From assembly GCF_030317145.1 (NCBI RefSeq), contig NZ_JASZYE010000004.1, positions 310,001-374,000 of the forward strand: a stretch of 64,000 bases of DNA, read 5' to 3'. The position numbers and the translations under genes were made by a program. Shown one piece after another: positions 1 to 10,516 of the stretch. The stretch's first letter is position 1; every line of letters starts with the position of its first letter. Source of the stretch: Variovorax flavidus (GTDB taxonomy: Bacteria > Pseudomonadota > Gammaproteobacteria > Burkholderiales > Burkholderiaceae_C). Below the pieces are notes generated by a model, which did no database searches, was not told the origin of the DNA, and saw only the letters and a list, made by a program, of their open reading frames with translations.

Positions 1-1202
1 TCGGGCCGCTGCGCAGAGGTGCCGTCGGTCGGCAGTTCGCCATCGAGGCCTCGCAGGTAGTCGAAGCTGTCGATGCAGAAGCCATCGGCCGCGCTCCGGT
101 TGCCGAACTCACCCAACATGCTGCGTGCGTACAGCGTGTCCCTCTCGGCGACGATCGCGATGCGGCTCAGCGGGGCCTTTCCGTTCTTCCGATGGAGCGC
201 GCAGGGGTCTTGCTCCTGCGCCACTTTCGAGTTCGCCGGCGACCGGGGCACCACGCCCCGGAGCTTGAGTTCCTGGATCAATGCATCGGCAAGCGCATCA
301 TCATTGCCAATGGTCCGCACCAGCGAGACGCCAGCCTTCTTGGAGTCAAAGAAGCTACTCAGTGACTTTGGGCGATCGGGAGGTTCTCGGACGTCTTCCA
401 GCAAGCGTTTGTCGGTGGCGGTCGCGAAGGGCGAATAGAAGCGCAGTGACGTTGCCTTCTGCTGCGGGAGATTCGACTTTTCCGTCTCGTCGATCAAAGC
501 CTTCAAGCCGTCCGATCCGAAAGGACCGATCACCCGCCAAGTCTTGGTTGTGCTGTGCAAGGTCGCCTTCAATGCCGTCAGCTGGCAGATAGGCTCGGCG
601 CCGAAATCTTCGGTGCTCAGCCACATGACCAGGACCCGCGGCTTCAAGTCGACTTTGGCGCTGGCACCCGCGACCGGAGGCCGGTACCACTCGAAGGGGA
701 TCGGCGCCGGCGCGCTCTGGGTCGCGCCGGCCTTGTCGCCGCAAGACGCGAGCTTGGGAATGAAGTAACCCAGCCGCTCCGATCGCTCCGAGACCAGGTG
801 TTTCGCATTGAGCCCGGCGATCACCGCGTAGCGCATTCGTCGGCGAGTCTCTCCATCTTCGGAATAGGGCCTGTCAGGAACCAGCGCGACGATTATTTCG
901 GTGGGCCCGGCGGCGATCAATTCGCCGAGCTTGTCCGTCGGCACCTGACCGTCTTCCTGCTTGTTTGCGCTGCCGCCGTTCTTCCGGACCGCGGAGCGAT
1001 GCTTTTCGATGGCTGCGAAGGGATCCTGCCATGACCTGGCGTTGATCTCCTGTGGCGAAAGATGCTGGGGCTCGTTGACTGGCAGCCGCGTGTTTTCGAG
1101 GGGCGTGCTCTGGACAAAGATCACCCCTGCGACGGCGAGCCCCACGACGAGCACCCGACTGTCCGACAGGCTCTTGAATCCGAACTTCGAATCCTTGTCC
1201 AT
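1..1202 (-). CDS. Hypothetical membrane-anchored protein (partial, C-terminus beyond the left edge)
   Basis: Reading the minus strand from ATG at 1202-1200 gives about 400 codons with no stop before the window edge, so the gene is truncated by the window. A strong ribosome binding site (GGAGGGGG) precedes the ATG. The N-terminus is charged (MDKDSKFGFK) and is followed by one hydrophobic segment at about residues 17-31 (VLVVGLAVAGVIFV), consistent with a single membrane anchor and a large periplasmic region. The rest is soluble, with motifs such as IIVALVPDRPYSEDGETRRR and VLVMWLSTEDFG. I do not recognise the family. The unbroken frame, good start and non-random composition make it a confident gene of unknown function. 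Confidence 0.8.
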   Translation of the reverse strand, partial: MDKDSKFGFKSLSDSRVLVVGLAVAGVIFVQSTPLENTRLPVNEPQHLSPQEINARSWQDPFAAIEKHRSAVRKNGGSANKQEDGQVPTDKLGELIAAGPTEIIVALVPDRPYSEDGETRRRMRYAVIAGLNAKHLVSERSERLGYFIPKLASCGDKAGATQSAPAPIPFEWYRPPVAGASAKVDLKPRVLVMWLSTEDFGAEPICQLTALKATLHSTTKTWRVIGPFGSDGLKALIDETEKSNLPQQKATSLRFYSPFATATDKRLLEDVREPPDRPKSLSSFFDSKKAGVSLVRTIGNDDALADALIQELKLRGVVPRSPANSKVAQEQDPCALHRKNGKAPLSRIAIVAERDTLYARSMLGEFGNRSAADGFCIDSFDYLRGLDGELPTDGTSAQRP

Positions 1203-1478
1203 CTTCCCCCTCCGGAGCCGCCTCGCGCTCGACCCGTCATATCGCATGCGGGAACTGGATCGCCTTGGGGACGCGACCTGTAGTGGTCATTGAGCGTAGA
1301 AGAAGCAAGGCGCCGGCGCATCCCCCCTTTTGACTAGCGCCCTCGAGAACTTCGAGACTGAAGCCAGCGCGGCAAGAGACCGGGCTTCGGGCATAGCACG
1401 TTTGTCTGATGCGCGACGGCCCGCGTAACGTCACGATCCAGATCGGCTGCAACCTCTGGTCGCGAACGCCGCATCACC

Positions 1479-2342
1479 ATGGCCTTGCTGCGCGACGCAT
1501 TGAACGACTTCACCATCAACTGGCGCAACGACCTCACGCCAGCCTGGCGCACTGCGCTCGCCGGTGCCAGCCCCAACCCGACAGCCGTCGGCGGCGCGCT
1601 CACCTATGACGACCTGCAGCCCATCTACCCGTCGCGTCGCGACAAGCCTCTGACCGGTGCGCCGATCGATGCGCACGTGTTCCGGGCCTTCGATGGTATT
1701 GCGCCCGAGGATGTGCGCTGCGTGTGGATCGGCCAGGATCCCTATCCGGCGCTGAGCCGCGCGACCGGCCGCGCCTTCGAACAGGGCGACATCGACGTCT
1801 GGGGCCTGCCCGCGGCGTCCGTCGCGAACAGCCTGCGCGCGCTGTTGCGCATGATGGTCGCGGCGCGCACCGGCGACCCGGCCGTGCTGAAGATGAGCTG
1901 GACCGCCTTCGTGCGACACGTTGCCACGCCCGCCGTCGCACTCGAATCGCCGCGTGCGCTCTTCGACAGGCTGCAACAGACTCAGGGCGTACTCTTCCTC
2001 AACGCCGGGCTCACGATCACACGGTACAAGTCGGGTGGTGCGCCGGAGCAGACGCGCGGCCACATCCCCTTCTGGCGACCGGTGGTCGGCCAGATACTGC
2101 GATCCGTGGCGACACGCCAGAGCGGACAGGTCGTCTTCCTCTGCCTCGGTGCCATGGCGCAGAAGCTGTTGGCAAGCGAGAGCGTGAGGCTGGCCGCCAC
2201 CCAGGCGGGCACCTGGGATGCGCGCGCCGGCGACGTTGCGCTGCCGCATCCGGTGGCGCCGGGCTTCATGAGCGGGCCGAATCCGTTCGAAGCGGTCAAC
2301 GCAAAGCTCGTGGCCTTCGGGTCGGCGCCGATCGCCTGGTAG
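1479..2342 (+). CDS. Uracil-DNA glycosylase family protein
   Basis: 287 aa. Uracil-DNA glycosylases remove uracil from DNA at the start of base excision repair. Visible family 1 signatures are the water-activating loop GQDPYP at residues 85-90 (catalytic Asp87), the LNAGLTI strand (LNxxLT-like) in the middle and an HPVAPG segment near the C-terminus in place of the HPSPLS loop. Canonical Ung has GQDPYH; here the last residue is Pro, and the uracil-binding loops are divergent. It is therefore best called a family member rather than classical Ung. The gene is convergent with glxR, with about 20 bp between the stops. No strong Shine-Dalgarno sequence is seen before this ATG. Confidence 0.85.
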   Translation: MALLRDALNDFTINWRNDLTPAWRTALAGASPNPTAVGGALTYDDLQPIYPSRRDKPLTGAPIDAHVFRAFDGIAPEDVRCVWIGQDPYPALSRATGRAFEQGDIDVWGLPAASVANSLRALLRMMVAARTGDPAVLKMSWTAFVRHVATPAVALESPRALFDRLQQTQGVLFLNAGLTITRYKSGGAPEQTRGHIPFWRPVVGQILRSVATRQSGQVVFLCLGAMAQKLLASESVRLAATQAGTWDARAGDVALPHPVAPGFMSGPNPFEAVNAKLVAFGSAPIAW

Positions 2343-2363
2343 CCCTCCAGGTGCCCGACAGAA

Positions 2364-3266
2364 TCAGGCAGCGTCCGGCGCCACGGTGTGCTGCGCCATG
2401 GCCTCCAGCGCGCGCACCAGCGCCGAGTGGTCCTGCTGGCCATGCCCCAGCGCCGAGCAGGCATTCATGAGTTGCGCCGCACTCGCGGTCTGCGGCAGCG
2501 CCACGCCGAGCGCTCGTGCACCCTGCAAGGCGAGGTTGAGGTCCTTCTGGTGCAACGCGATGCGAAACCCCGGCGCGAAGGTGCGCTTGATCATCCGCTC
2601 GCCATGCACTTCGAGAATGCGCGAGGACGCAAAGCCGCCCATCAGCGCCTGTCGCACCTTGGCAGGGTCGGCGCCGGCTTTCGATGCGAACACCAGCGCC
2701 TCGCCGACCGCCGCGATGTTGAGCGCCACGATGATCTGGTTGGCGACCTTGCAGACCTGGCCGTCGCCCGCACCGCCGACCAGCGTGATGTTCTTGCCCA
2801 TCTTCTCGAGCAGGGGCCTCACGCGGCCGAAGGTGCCTTCGTCGCCGCCGCACATGATGGTGAGGCTGGCCGCCTTGGCGCCCACCTCGCCACCGGACAC
2901 CGGCGCGTCGATGTAGCCGCAGCCGAGCTCGGCGATCTTCTTCGCGAAAGCCTTGGTCGCGATCGGGTCGATCGAGCTGCAGTCGACCACGGTCTTGCCC
3001 TTGGTCAAGCCGGCGGCGACGCCGCCTTCGCCGAACAGCACCTTCTCCACGTCCGGCGTGTCCGGCACCATGATGAAGACGATGTCGGCCTGGCGCGCGA
3101 CCTCGGTGGCCGACGCGCAGACCATCGCCCTGGATGCAAACGGCTCCGGCGCGTTGCCGTGCGTGTTGACGAAGAGCTGGTGGCCCGCTTCGAGCAGGTG
3201 GCCCGCCATCGGGGCGCCCATGATGCCGAGTCCGATGAAGCCGATTTTTTGTGCGGTGGATGACAT
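2364..3266 (-). CDS. glxR: 2-hydroxy-3-oxopropionate (tartronate semialdehyde) reductase
   Basis: 300 aa from ATG 3266, with AAGGAA upstream; the open frame extends further upstream but this start gives the normal N-terminus (MSSTAQKIGFIGLGIMG). It reduces tartronate semialdehyde to D-glycerate with NAD(P)H. Seen: the Rossmann fingerprint GLGIMG close to the N-terminus, the substrate loop DAPVSGGEVGA, and the catalytic-lysine region GDGQVCKVANQ of the beta-hydroxyacid dehydrogenase family. It is the last gene of gcl-hyi-glxR, 38 bp after hyi, which supports the glyoxylate role over 3-hydroxyisobutyrate dehydrogenase. Confidence 0.93.
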   Translation of the reverse strand: MSSTAQKIGFIGLGIMGAPMAGHLLEAGHQLFVNTHGNAPEPFASRAMVCASATEVARQADIVFIMVPDTPDVEKVLFGEGGVAAGLTKGKTVVDCSSIDPIATKAFAKKIAELGCGYIDAPVSGGEVGAKAASLTIMCGGDEGTFGRVRPLLEKMGKNITLVGGAGDGQVCKVANQIIVALNIAAVGEALVFASKAGADPAKVRQALMGGFASSRILEVHGERMIKRTFAPGFRIALHQKDLNLALQGARALGVALPQTASAAQLMNACSALGHGQQDHSALVRALEAMAQHTVAPDAA

Positions 3267-3304
3267 GTCGCTGGAGTTCCTTGTCGTCGCGTCGTTGGGG
3301 TCTG

Positions 3305-4084
3305 TCATGCGGTCAGGCTGATGCGCCACTGGAGGCCGTCGAGCGTCGTGCCGCGTGGCTTGTATTCGCACCCGATCCAGCCGGCATAGCCCAGCGAGTC
3401 GATGTGCCTGAAGATCCACGGGTAGTTGATCTCGCCCGTGCCCGGCTCACCGCGGCCGGGGTTGTCGGCGAGCTGGATGTGGCCGATGCGCGTGATGTTC
3501 TTCGTCAGCGTCGCGCCGAGCTCGCCTTCCATGCGCTGCGCGTGATAGATGTCGTACTGCAGCAGCAGGTTGGACGAGCCGACCTCGTCGATCAGGGACA
3601 GCGCCTGGTCGGTGCGCGTGAGATAGAAGCCGGGGATGTCGAAGCTGTTGATCGGCTCGATCAGCAGGCGGATGCCCGCGCCCTGCAGTTCCTTTGCCGC
3701 GAAGCGCAGGTTGTCGACGACCACCTTGCGCGCATCGCCGTTCGTCAGGCCTTCGGGTAGCTTGCCGAGCAAGCAGTTGACTTGCGGGCAGCCGAGCGCG
3801 GTCGCATAGTCGATCGCGCGGCCGACGCCTTCGCGGAACTCGCCCACGCGGTCGGGGTGACACGCGATGCCGCGCTCGCCAGCGTCCCAGTTGCCCGCGG
3901 GCAGGTTGTGCAGCACCTGCTCCAGGCCGTTGGCGCGAAGCGCGGCAGCCAGCTCCTTCTTGTCGTACGCGTAGGGGAACAGGTACTCGACGGCCTTGAA
4001 GCCCGCCTTGGCGGCGGCCTCGAAGCGCTGCATGAACGGCAGCTCGTTGAACAGCATCGTCAGATTGGCTGCAAATTTCGGCAT
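3305..4084 (-). CDS. hyi: Hydroxypyruvate isomerase
   Basis: 259 aa, starting at MPKFAANLTMLF (ATG 4084, GGAAAG upstream). TIM-barrel sugar isomerase/endonuclease-fold enzyme that interconverts hydroxypyruvate and tartronate semialdehyde. The two acidic residues expected in the active site are present: Glu143 in LLIEPIN and Glu239 in GCEYKP. The length matches E. coli Hyi (258 aa). It lies between gcl and glxR on the same strand, as in many proteobacterial glyoxylate operons. Confidence 0.94.
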   Translation of the reverse strand: MPKFAANLTMLFNELPFMQRFEAAAKAGFKAVEYLFPYAYDKKELAAALRANGLEQVLHNLPAGNWDAGERGIACHPDRVGEFREGVGRAIDYATALGCPQVNCLLGKLPEGLTNGDARKVVVDNLRFAAKELQGAGIRLLIEPINSFDIPGFYLTRTDQALSLIDEVGSSNLLLQYDIYHAQRMEGELGATLTKNITRIGHIQLADNPGRGEPGTGEINYPWIFRHIDSLGYAGWIGCEYKPRGTTLDGLQWRISLTA

Positions 4085-4171
4085 GGTGTTGTCTTTCCGG
4101 TTTGTGCGGGAAACACCGCGGAACCGGCTCGGCCGGGCCGCAGGTGTTGCCCCCTGCAAGGTGTGCTCGGT

Positions 4172-5965
<1,794 letters not shown>

Positions 5966-6039
5966 GTTGATTCTCCTTGGGTGTCTCGACTGTAGGAATT
6001 CGAGGCATCCGGCAGAAGACGGCGCGGTGCCATAAAGCC

Positions 6040-6056
6040 TATTCCGTGGCGGAATA
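6040..6056. promoter_or_regulatory. Putative LysR operator between gcl and the LysR gene
   Basis: A perfect inverted repeat, TATTCCG-TGG-CGGAATA, lies in the 109-bp divergent gap. It contains the T-N11-A core typical of LysR-type regulator sites and sits 19 bp before the LysR start codon, so it could serve both gcl activation and autorepression. The binding role is inferred. Confidence 0.6.
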
Positions 6057-6074
6057 AGTGGCTACGATGATGCG

Positions 6075-6986
6075 ATGGACCGACTGCAAGCGATGGAGAT
6101 GTTCGTGCGCGTGGTGGAGACCGGCAGCTTCTCCAAGGCGGCGCGCGAGTTCAACACCACCCAACCCACCGTGACCAAGCAGGTCGCGGCGACCGAGGCG
6201 CGCCTGAAAGTCCGGCTGCTCAACCGCAACACGCGCGGCGTGAGCCTGACCGAGTCCGGCGCGCTCTACTACGAGAAGTGCAAGGCCATCGTCCGCGATG
6301 CGGAAGAAGCCGAGAGCATCGTGAAGCTGCGACAGTCCCAGGCACAGGGGCTGCTGCGCATCGGCACGTCGACCGCCTTCGGCCGCCGCGTCGTGGTGCC
6401 GCTGGCGCTCGAATTCATGGCGCGGAATCCCCAGGTTCAGGTCGACCTGAGCTTCGAGGATCGCTACGTCGACCTCGTGGCCCAGGGGATCGACGTCGCG
6501 ATCCGCATGGGCAAGCTCGCCGACTCGTCGCTGGGGGCACGCTTCCTCGGCATGAACCCCTGGGTGATGGTGGCTGCGCCGGCCTATCTCAAGAAGCACG
6601 GCACGCCGAAGAAGGCGCAAGACCTGAGCGCGCATGTGGCGCTGATCTACAGCAGCGTGGTCGGCGACGATGTCTGGCACCTGCAGACGCCCAAGGGCGA
6701 ACCCGTCACGGTGCCGGTGTCGGGCCGGCTGCGGTCGAACAACGTATCGGCCGTGCTGGCCGCCGCACGCGCGGGGCTGGGCGTTGCGCTGATGCCGCGC
6801 TACGTGGCGAGCGACTCGCTGGCTTCAGGGCAGGTGGTGGAGGTGCTGGCCGACCACGCGCTCGCCGCGCAGGAAATCCATGCCGTGTTTCCGTCGCCCA
6901 AGCTGGTGCCGGGCAAGGTGTCGGGCTTCGTCGCCTTCCTGCAGGGGCGCTTCGGGGAGAACTGGTGGAGCAGCCGCTCAGGGTAG
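6075..6986 (+). CDS. LysR-family transcriptional regulator, probable regulator of gcl operon
   Basis: 303 aa, normal for the family. The N-terminal winged helix-turn-helix (about residues 1-60) reads MDRLQAMEMFVRVVETGSFS, then a recognition helix around TTQPTVTKQVAATEA. The rest is a periplasmic-binding-like effector domain of the CrgA/AaeR type (VRIGTSTAFGRR-like start near residue 95, then VDLSFEDRYVDLV). It is transcribed divergently from gcl across a palindromic T-N11-A site, the usual arrangement for a pathway-specific LysR. The effector is not evident; glyoxylate or a related metabolite is only inferred from the neighbours. The 3' end overlaps the convergent AI-2E gene by 9 bp. Confidence 0.92.
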   Translation: MDRLQAMEMFVRVVETGSFSKAAREFNTTQPTVTKQVAATEARLKVRLLNRNTRGVSLTESGALYYEKCKAIVRDAEEAESIVKLRQSQAQGLLRIGTSTAFGRRVVVPLALEFMARNPQVQVDLSFEDRYVDLVAQGIDVAIRMGKLADSSLGARFLGMNPWVMVAAPAYLKKHGTPKKAQDLSAHVALIYSSVVGDDVWHLQTPKGEPVTVPVSGRLRSNNVSAVLAAARAGLGVALMPRYVASDSLASGQVVEVLADHALAAQEIHAVFPSPKLVPGKVSGFVAFLQGRFGENWWSSRSG

Positions 6987-8051
6987 GGGCGGCATGTCGC
7001 GCTCGCCTTCGCCCGAGGAGGCGAACAGGTCCCACGCCGCCATGAACAGCGCGGCGATCACCGGCCCGATCACGAAGCCGTTGATGCCGAAGAGCGCGAT
7101 ACCGCCGATGGTGGACATCAGCACGATGTAGTCCGGCATCTGCGTGTCCTTGCCGACCAGCAGCGGCCGCAGGATGTTGTCCACCAGCCCGATCACGAAC
7201 ACGCCGATGAAGATCAGCGTCAGCGACTTGCCGATGTCGCCGACGGCCAGGAAGTAGATCGCCACCGGCGCCCAGATCAACGCCGCGCCGACCGCGGGCA
7301 GCAGCGACAGGAAGCCCATCAGCACGCCCCAGAGCAGCGCGCCCTGCACGCCCAGAAAGGAGAAGGCGATGCCGCCGATGATGCCTTGCGCCGCCGCGAC
7401 GGCAATGTTGCCCTTGATGGTGGCGCGAATGACGGTCGTGAACTTGTTGAGAAGGTAATGCGTGTGCGGCTTCGCGAGAGGCAGCGAGTTGCGTATGGTC
7501 TTCGACAGTTCGGCGCCGTCGCGCAGCAGGAAGAACAGCAGATACAGCATGATGCCGAAGCTGACCAGGAACTCGAAGGTGTTCTGCCCGATGGAGACGG
7601 CGTGCGTCGCGATCAGCTGGCTGCTCTTGAGCGCGGATTGCGAGACACGGCCGATGAAGCCTTCGACATTGCCGAGCCCGAAGCGGTTGAGCAGGTCGAG
7701 CGCCCAATGGGGAAGGGCGTTCACGATCTGCTGGAAGTAGCTGGTGAAGCTGATGTCGCCGGAGCGGATCATCTGCTGGACGACGGACACCTCGTCGACG
7801 ACGGACACGGTGATGACCACCAGGGGGATGACCACGATGATCGTCGCGAGCAGGAGCGTCGTGAAGGCGGCGAGGTTGCGCCGCCCGCCCATCCTCTTGA
7901 CGAGCCGCCGATAGATCGGTGTGAAGAGGATCGCGAGCGCGACGCTCCACATGACCGCACCGGAGAAGGGAAGCAGGATCCAGCCGAACGCGATCGTGAC
8001 AACGGCCAGCAGGAAAAGGAAGGTGCCGCGCTGCAAGGCTGGGGAATTCAT
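6978..8051 (-). CDS. AI-2E family transporter (YdiK/PerM-like permease)
   Basis: 357 aa. Integral membrane protein with about eight hydrophobic segments: two close together at the N-terminus, a soluble insert at about residues 80-150, then several more. Typical AI-2E family stretches are seen: LFFLLRDG in the middle and LLPAVGAALIWAPVAIY later. Members include the autoinducer-2 exporter TqsA, but most have no proven substrate, so AI-2 export is not claimed. It is convergent with the LysR gene, overlapping by 9 bp. Confidence 0.9.
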   Translation of the reverse strand: MNSPALQRGTFLFLLAVVTIAFGWILLPFSGAVMWSVALAILFTPIYRRLVKRMGGRRNLAAFTTLLLATIIVVIPLVVITVSVVDEVSVVQQMIRSGDISFTSYFQQIVNALPHWALDLLNRFGLGNVEGFIGRVSQSALKSSQLIATHAVSIGQNTFEFLVSFGIMLYLLFFLLRDGAELSKTIRNSLPLAKPHTHYLLNKFTTVIRATIKGNIAVAAAQGIIGGIAFSFLGVQGALLWGVLMGFLSLLPAVGAALIWAPVAIYFLAVGDIGKSLTLIFIGVFVIGLVDNILRPLLVGKDTQMPDYIVLMSTIGGIALFGINGFVIGPVIAALFMAAWDLFASSGEGERDMPPLP

Positions 8052-8135
8052 GGAAAGCGATCCTAAACGCTCCCTCTGGCCTCGACTGCGCCCGAACTGA
8101 CCTACTTCGTGTAGTCGCCCACCTTGGCCTGTTGT

Positions 8136-8834
8136 TCAGCGCATCGCGCGCGGCAGCGCCACGGGGGCCAGCGTCGTGCGCAGGCGTTCGTCGGCCGTGG
8201 GGTCGGCGGTGGCTTCGACCTGCAGCGCTTGTTCGACGTTGCCGATGTGGTCGAGCATGAGTTGCCGTGCGCGTGGGGTGTCGCCTGCTTCGAGGGCAGC
8301 GACGATGGCTGCGTGCTCGGCGCAGGATTGCGAGGCTTCGTGCTTGGACTGGAAGAGGGTGGCCGCGAGCGTGGTGCGGGCGGTGAGGTCGCGCAGCACG
8401 TCGCAAAGCAGGCGATGGCCCATCTGGTCTGCAAGGCACACGTGGAAGTCCGCGAGGAGGAAGGCTCGGGTGGCGGCATCAGCGCCGGCGATGGCGCGTT
8501 TCTCGTCGGCGATGTGCTCGCGCAGCTTGCGGATCACCTTGGAGAGCGGGCGGCCGGCTTCGGCCAGGATGCCGGACTCGACGATGCGTCGCGCGGCGAA
8601 GGCATCGCGCGCCTCTTCGGCCGAGGGCTCGACGACATACCAGCCCCGGCGCGACTGCACTTCCACGAAACCGCGTGCCTGCAGTTGCATCAGCGCCTCG
8701 CGCACCATGGTGCGGCTGACGCCGAAGTTCTCCGCCAGCGCCTGCTCGCCGAGCCGTTCGCCGGGCGCGAGCTTCTGCGCCAGGATGGCTTCGACGACGC
8801 GCTCGGCGATCGTGGTGGGGGAGACTTCGATCAT
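8136..8834 (-). CDS. GntR-family transcriptional regulator (FCD/FadR subfamily)
   Basis: 232 aa. N-terminal winged helix (about residues 8-75) with APGERLGEQALAENFGVSRT and VREALMQLQARGFVEV, followed by an all-helical FCD ligand-binding domain. Candidate metal ligands are visible in that domain: D and H in LADFHVCLAD and H in CAEHAAIVAALEAGD. The start lies 9 bp downstream of the dctA stop on the same strand, so the two are probably co-transcribed. This suggests that it regulates the transporter in response to a carboxylate. Two palindromes in the dctA leader are candidate binding sites. Confidence 0.92.
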   Translation of the reverse strand: MIEVSPTTIAERVVEAILAQKLAPGERLGEQALAENFGVSRTMVREALMQLQARGFVEVQSRRGWYVVEPSAEEARDAFAARRIVESGILAEAGRPLSKVIRKLREHIADEKRAIAGADAATRAFLLADFHVCLADQMGHRLLCDVLRDLTARTTLAATLFQSKHEASQSCAEHAAIVAALEAGDTPRARQLMLDHIGNVEQALQVEATADPTADERLRTTLAPVALPRAMR

Positions 8835-8843
8835 TCGGGCACC

Positions 8844-10169
8844 TCAATGCGCAGGCTGGATGGCGATGGGGCTGGGCTCGGCTTCGGCCAGCGGTTCGTC
8901 TTCGGGCGAATGCGTGCCGTTCAGCACGGCATGGGCGCGTTCGCGATCGATGTCGCCCTCCCAGGCGGCAATGGCGACCGTGGCGACGCAGTTGCCGATG
9001 AGGTTGCCCAGTGCGCGGGCGATGCCCATGAACCAGTCGACTGACAACACCAGCACCAGTCCGATCGCGGGGATGGCGGGAATGGCATGCAGGGTCGCGG
9101 CGAGCACCACGATGGCCGAGCCCGGCACGCCGTGCGCGCCTTTCGACGTGACCAGTGCAATCGCCAGGATGGTCAGCAGGTCGGCCATCGAGATCGGCGT
9201 GTTGGTCGCCTGCGCGATGAACACCGCGGCGAGCGTGATGTAGATGGAGAAGGCGTCGAGGTTGAACGAGTAGCCGGTCGGAATCACCAGGCCCACCGTC
9301 GAGTCACGGATGCCCATGTGGCGCAGCTTGGCCATGATCTGCGGCAGCACGCTGTCCGACGAGGTGGTGGCGAAGACGATGGTGAGCTCTTCGCGCAGGT
9401 AGCGCAGCAGCTTGATGAGGCTGAAGCCCGAGAGCCGCATGACCAGCCCGAGGATCACGAAGACGAAGAGCAGCACCGCGGCATAGAACAGCGCTACCAG
9501 CATGCCGAGTTGCTTCAGCGAGCCGATGCCGTATTGCCCCACCGTGAATGCAATGGCTCCCAGCACGCCCAGCGGTGCCAGCTTGATGATGATGCCCATG
9601 ATCTTGAACAGCACCAGCGAGAGCGCATCGACCACCATCCCCACCGGGCGGCCACGCTCGCCGAGCAGCGAGAGCGCGCAACCGAAAAGCACCGCGAACA
9701 GCAGCACCTGCAGCACGTCGCCCGTGGCGAAAGCATTGACCACCGTGGTCGGGATGAGCTTCATGAGGAACTCGACCGTGCCGCCGCTGGTGAGCTTGTC
9801 GGCATTGGATGCGTACGCGCTCATGGCCGCGGGGTCGAGCTTCGACGGGTCCACGTTCATGCCGACACCCGGCTTGAACACGAAGGCCAGCACCAGCCCG
9901 AGTGCCAGGGCGATGGTCGTCAGCACCTCGAAGTAGATCAGCGCCTTGACGCCGACGCGCCCCACGCGCTTCAGGTCCCCCGCGCCGGCGATGCCGTGCA
10001 CCACCACGCAGAACACCAGCACCGGGATGATCATCTTGATCAGCTTGATGAAGCCGTCACCCAGCGGCTTGAGCTTGACGGCGAAATCAGGAAAGAACAG
10101 GCCCGCCACCACGCCAAGAACCAGCGCGATGACCACCTGACCGAAGAGCGATTTGGCGAAACGGGGCAT
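8844..10169 (-). CDS. dctA: C4-dicarboxylate:cation symporter DctA
   Basis: 441 aa from ATG 10169 (GGAG upstream); the longer frame would add 22 unlikely residues. Inner-membrane DAACS/glutamate-transporter-fold symporter taking up succinate, fumarate and malate. Seen: N-terminal helices from SLFGQVVIALVLGVVAG, the serine-rich hairpin FATTSSDSVLPQIM, the unwound helix TGYSFNLDAFSIY, and KGAHGVPGSAIVVLAATL near the C-terminus. These are the conserved substrate and cation-binding parts of the family. It heads a dctA-gntR pair. Confidence 0.94.
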   Translation of the reverse strand: MPRFAKSLFGQVVIALVLGVVAGLFFPDFAVKLKPLGDGFIKLIKMIIPVLVFCVVVHGIAGAGDLKRVGRVGVKALIYFEVLTTIALALGLVLAFVFKPGVGMNVDPSKLDPAAMSAYASNADKLTSGGTVEFLMKLIPTTVVNAFATGDVLQVLLFAVLFGCALSLLGERGRPVGMVVDALSLVLFKIMGIIIKLAPLGVLGAIAFTVGQYGIGSLKQLGMLVALFYAAVLLFVFVILGLVMRLSGFSLIKLLRYLREELTIVFATTSSDSVLPQIMAKLRHMGIRDSTVGLVIPTGYSFNLDAFSIYITLAAVFIAQATNTPISMADLLTILAIALVTSKGAHGVPGSAIVVLAATLHAIPAIPAIGLVLVLSVDWFMGIARALGNLIGNCVATVAIAAWEGDIDRERAHAVLNGTHSPEDEPLAEAEPSPIAIQPAH

Positions 10170-10189
10170 GGAGATCTCCGTGAGGAAGG

Positions 10190-10223
10190 TTGCATGCAAG
10201 TCTTTCGCTTTCTTGCATACAAG
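10190..10223. promoter_or_regulatory. Two palindromic candidate GntR operators upstream of dctA
   Basis: A perfect 10-bp palindrome, TTGCATGCAA (10190-10199), and a near-palindrome, CTTGCATACAAG (10212-10223), have centres 23 bp apart, about two helical turns, 20-55 bp upstream of the dctA start. They resemble the TTGTATACAA-type half-sites of FCD GntR regulators. The co-transcribed GntR protein is the obvious candidate binder; this is inference. Confidence 0.55.
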
Positions 10224-10303
10224 CAATGTAGGCAAGGATCGGGATTTTTCTGTGCGGGTATTCCCGGTATGTGGTGACAGGGCGTAGATCGTGTTCTAGG
10301 TAA

Positions 10304-10363
10304 ATAAATGCGCGAACAAGTCATTAAATGCGCGAACAACGCAATAAATGCGCAAACAAGGGA
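10304..10363 (+). repeat. Three tandem 20-bp direct repeats (iteron-like)
   Basis: Three consecutive units with an exact 20-bp period share TAAATGCGC(G/A)AACAA. The period equals about two helix turns, as in protein-binding iterons. A diverged copy lies on the minus strand at 23094-23147. Function unknown. Confidence 0.8.
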
Positions 10364-10415
10364 GGGCGGCGGGAAGGCCTCTCGGAGATCTAGTCGCGGG
10401 TTGCGATGGCGAGGC

Positions 10416-10474
10416 GTGAAGCGCGTGCACACCCACTCGACGTCGGGCAGGATGCGGCCAGAAGCGGACCGTCG
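10416..10474 (+). repeat. Composite copy of the GCGGCCAGAAGCGG repeat family (copy 1)
   Basis: The 29-bp core element is at 10446-10474. It is preceded by the 22-nt block 10416-10437 (starts GTGAAGCGCG, ends CACACCCACT) and an 8-bp spacer. The same block, the same spacing and the core recur on the minus strand at 59061-59117. It marks the left edge of the cassette-like gene array. Confidence 0.8.
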
Positions 10475-10516
10475 CGCGCCGGTCTCAGTTCGCTCGTTTT
10501 CACTACACATGAGCCA

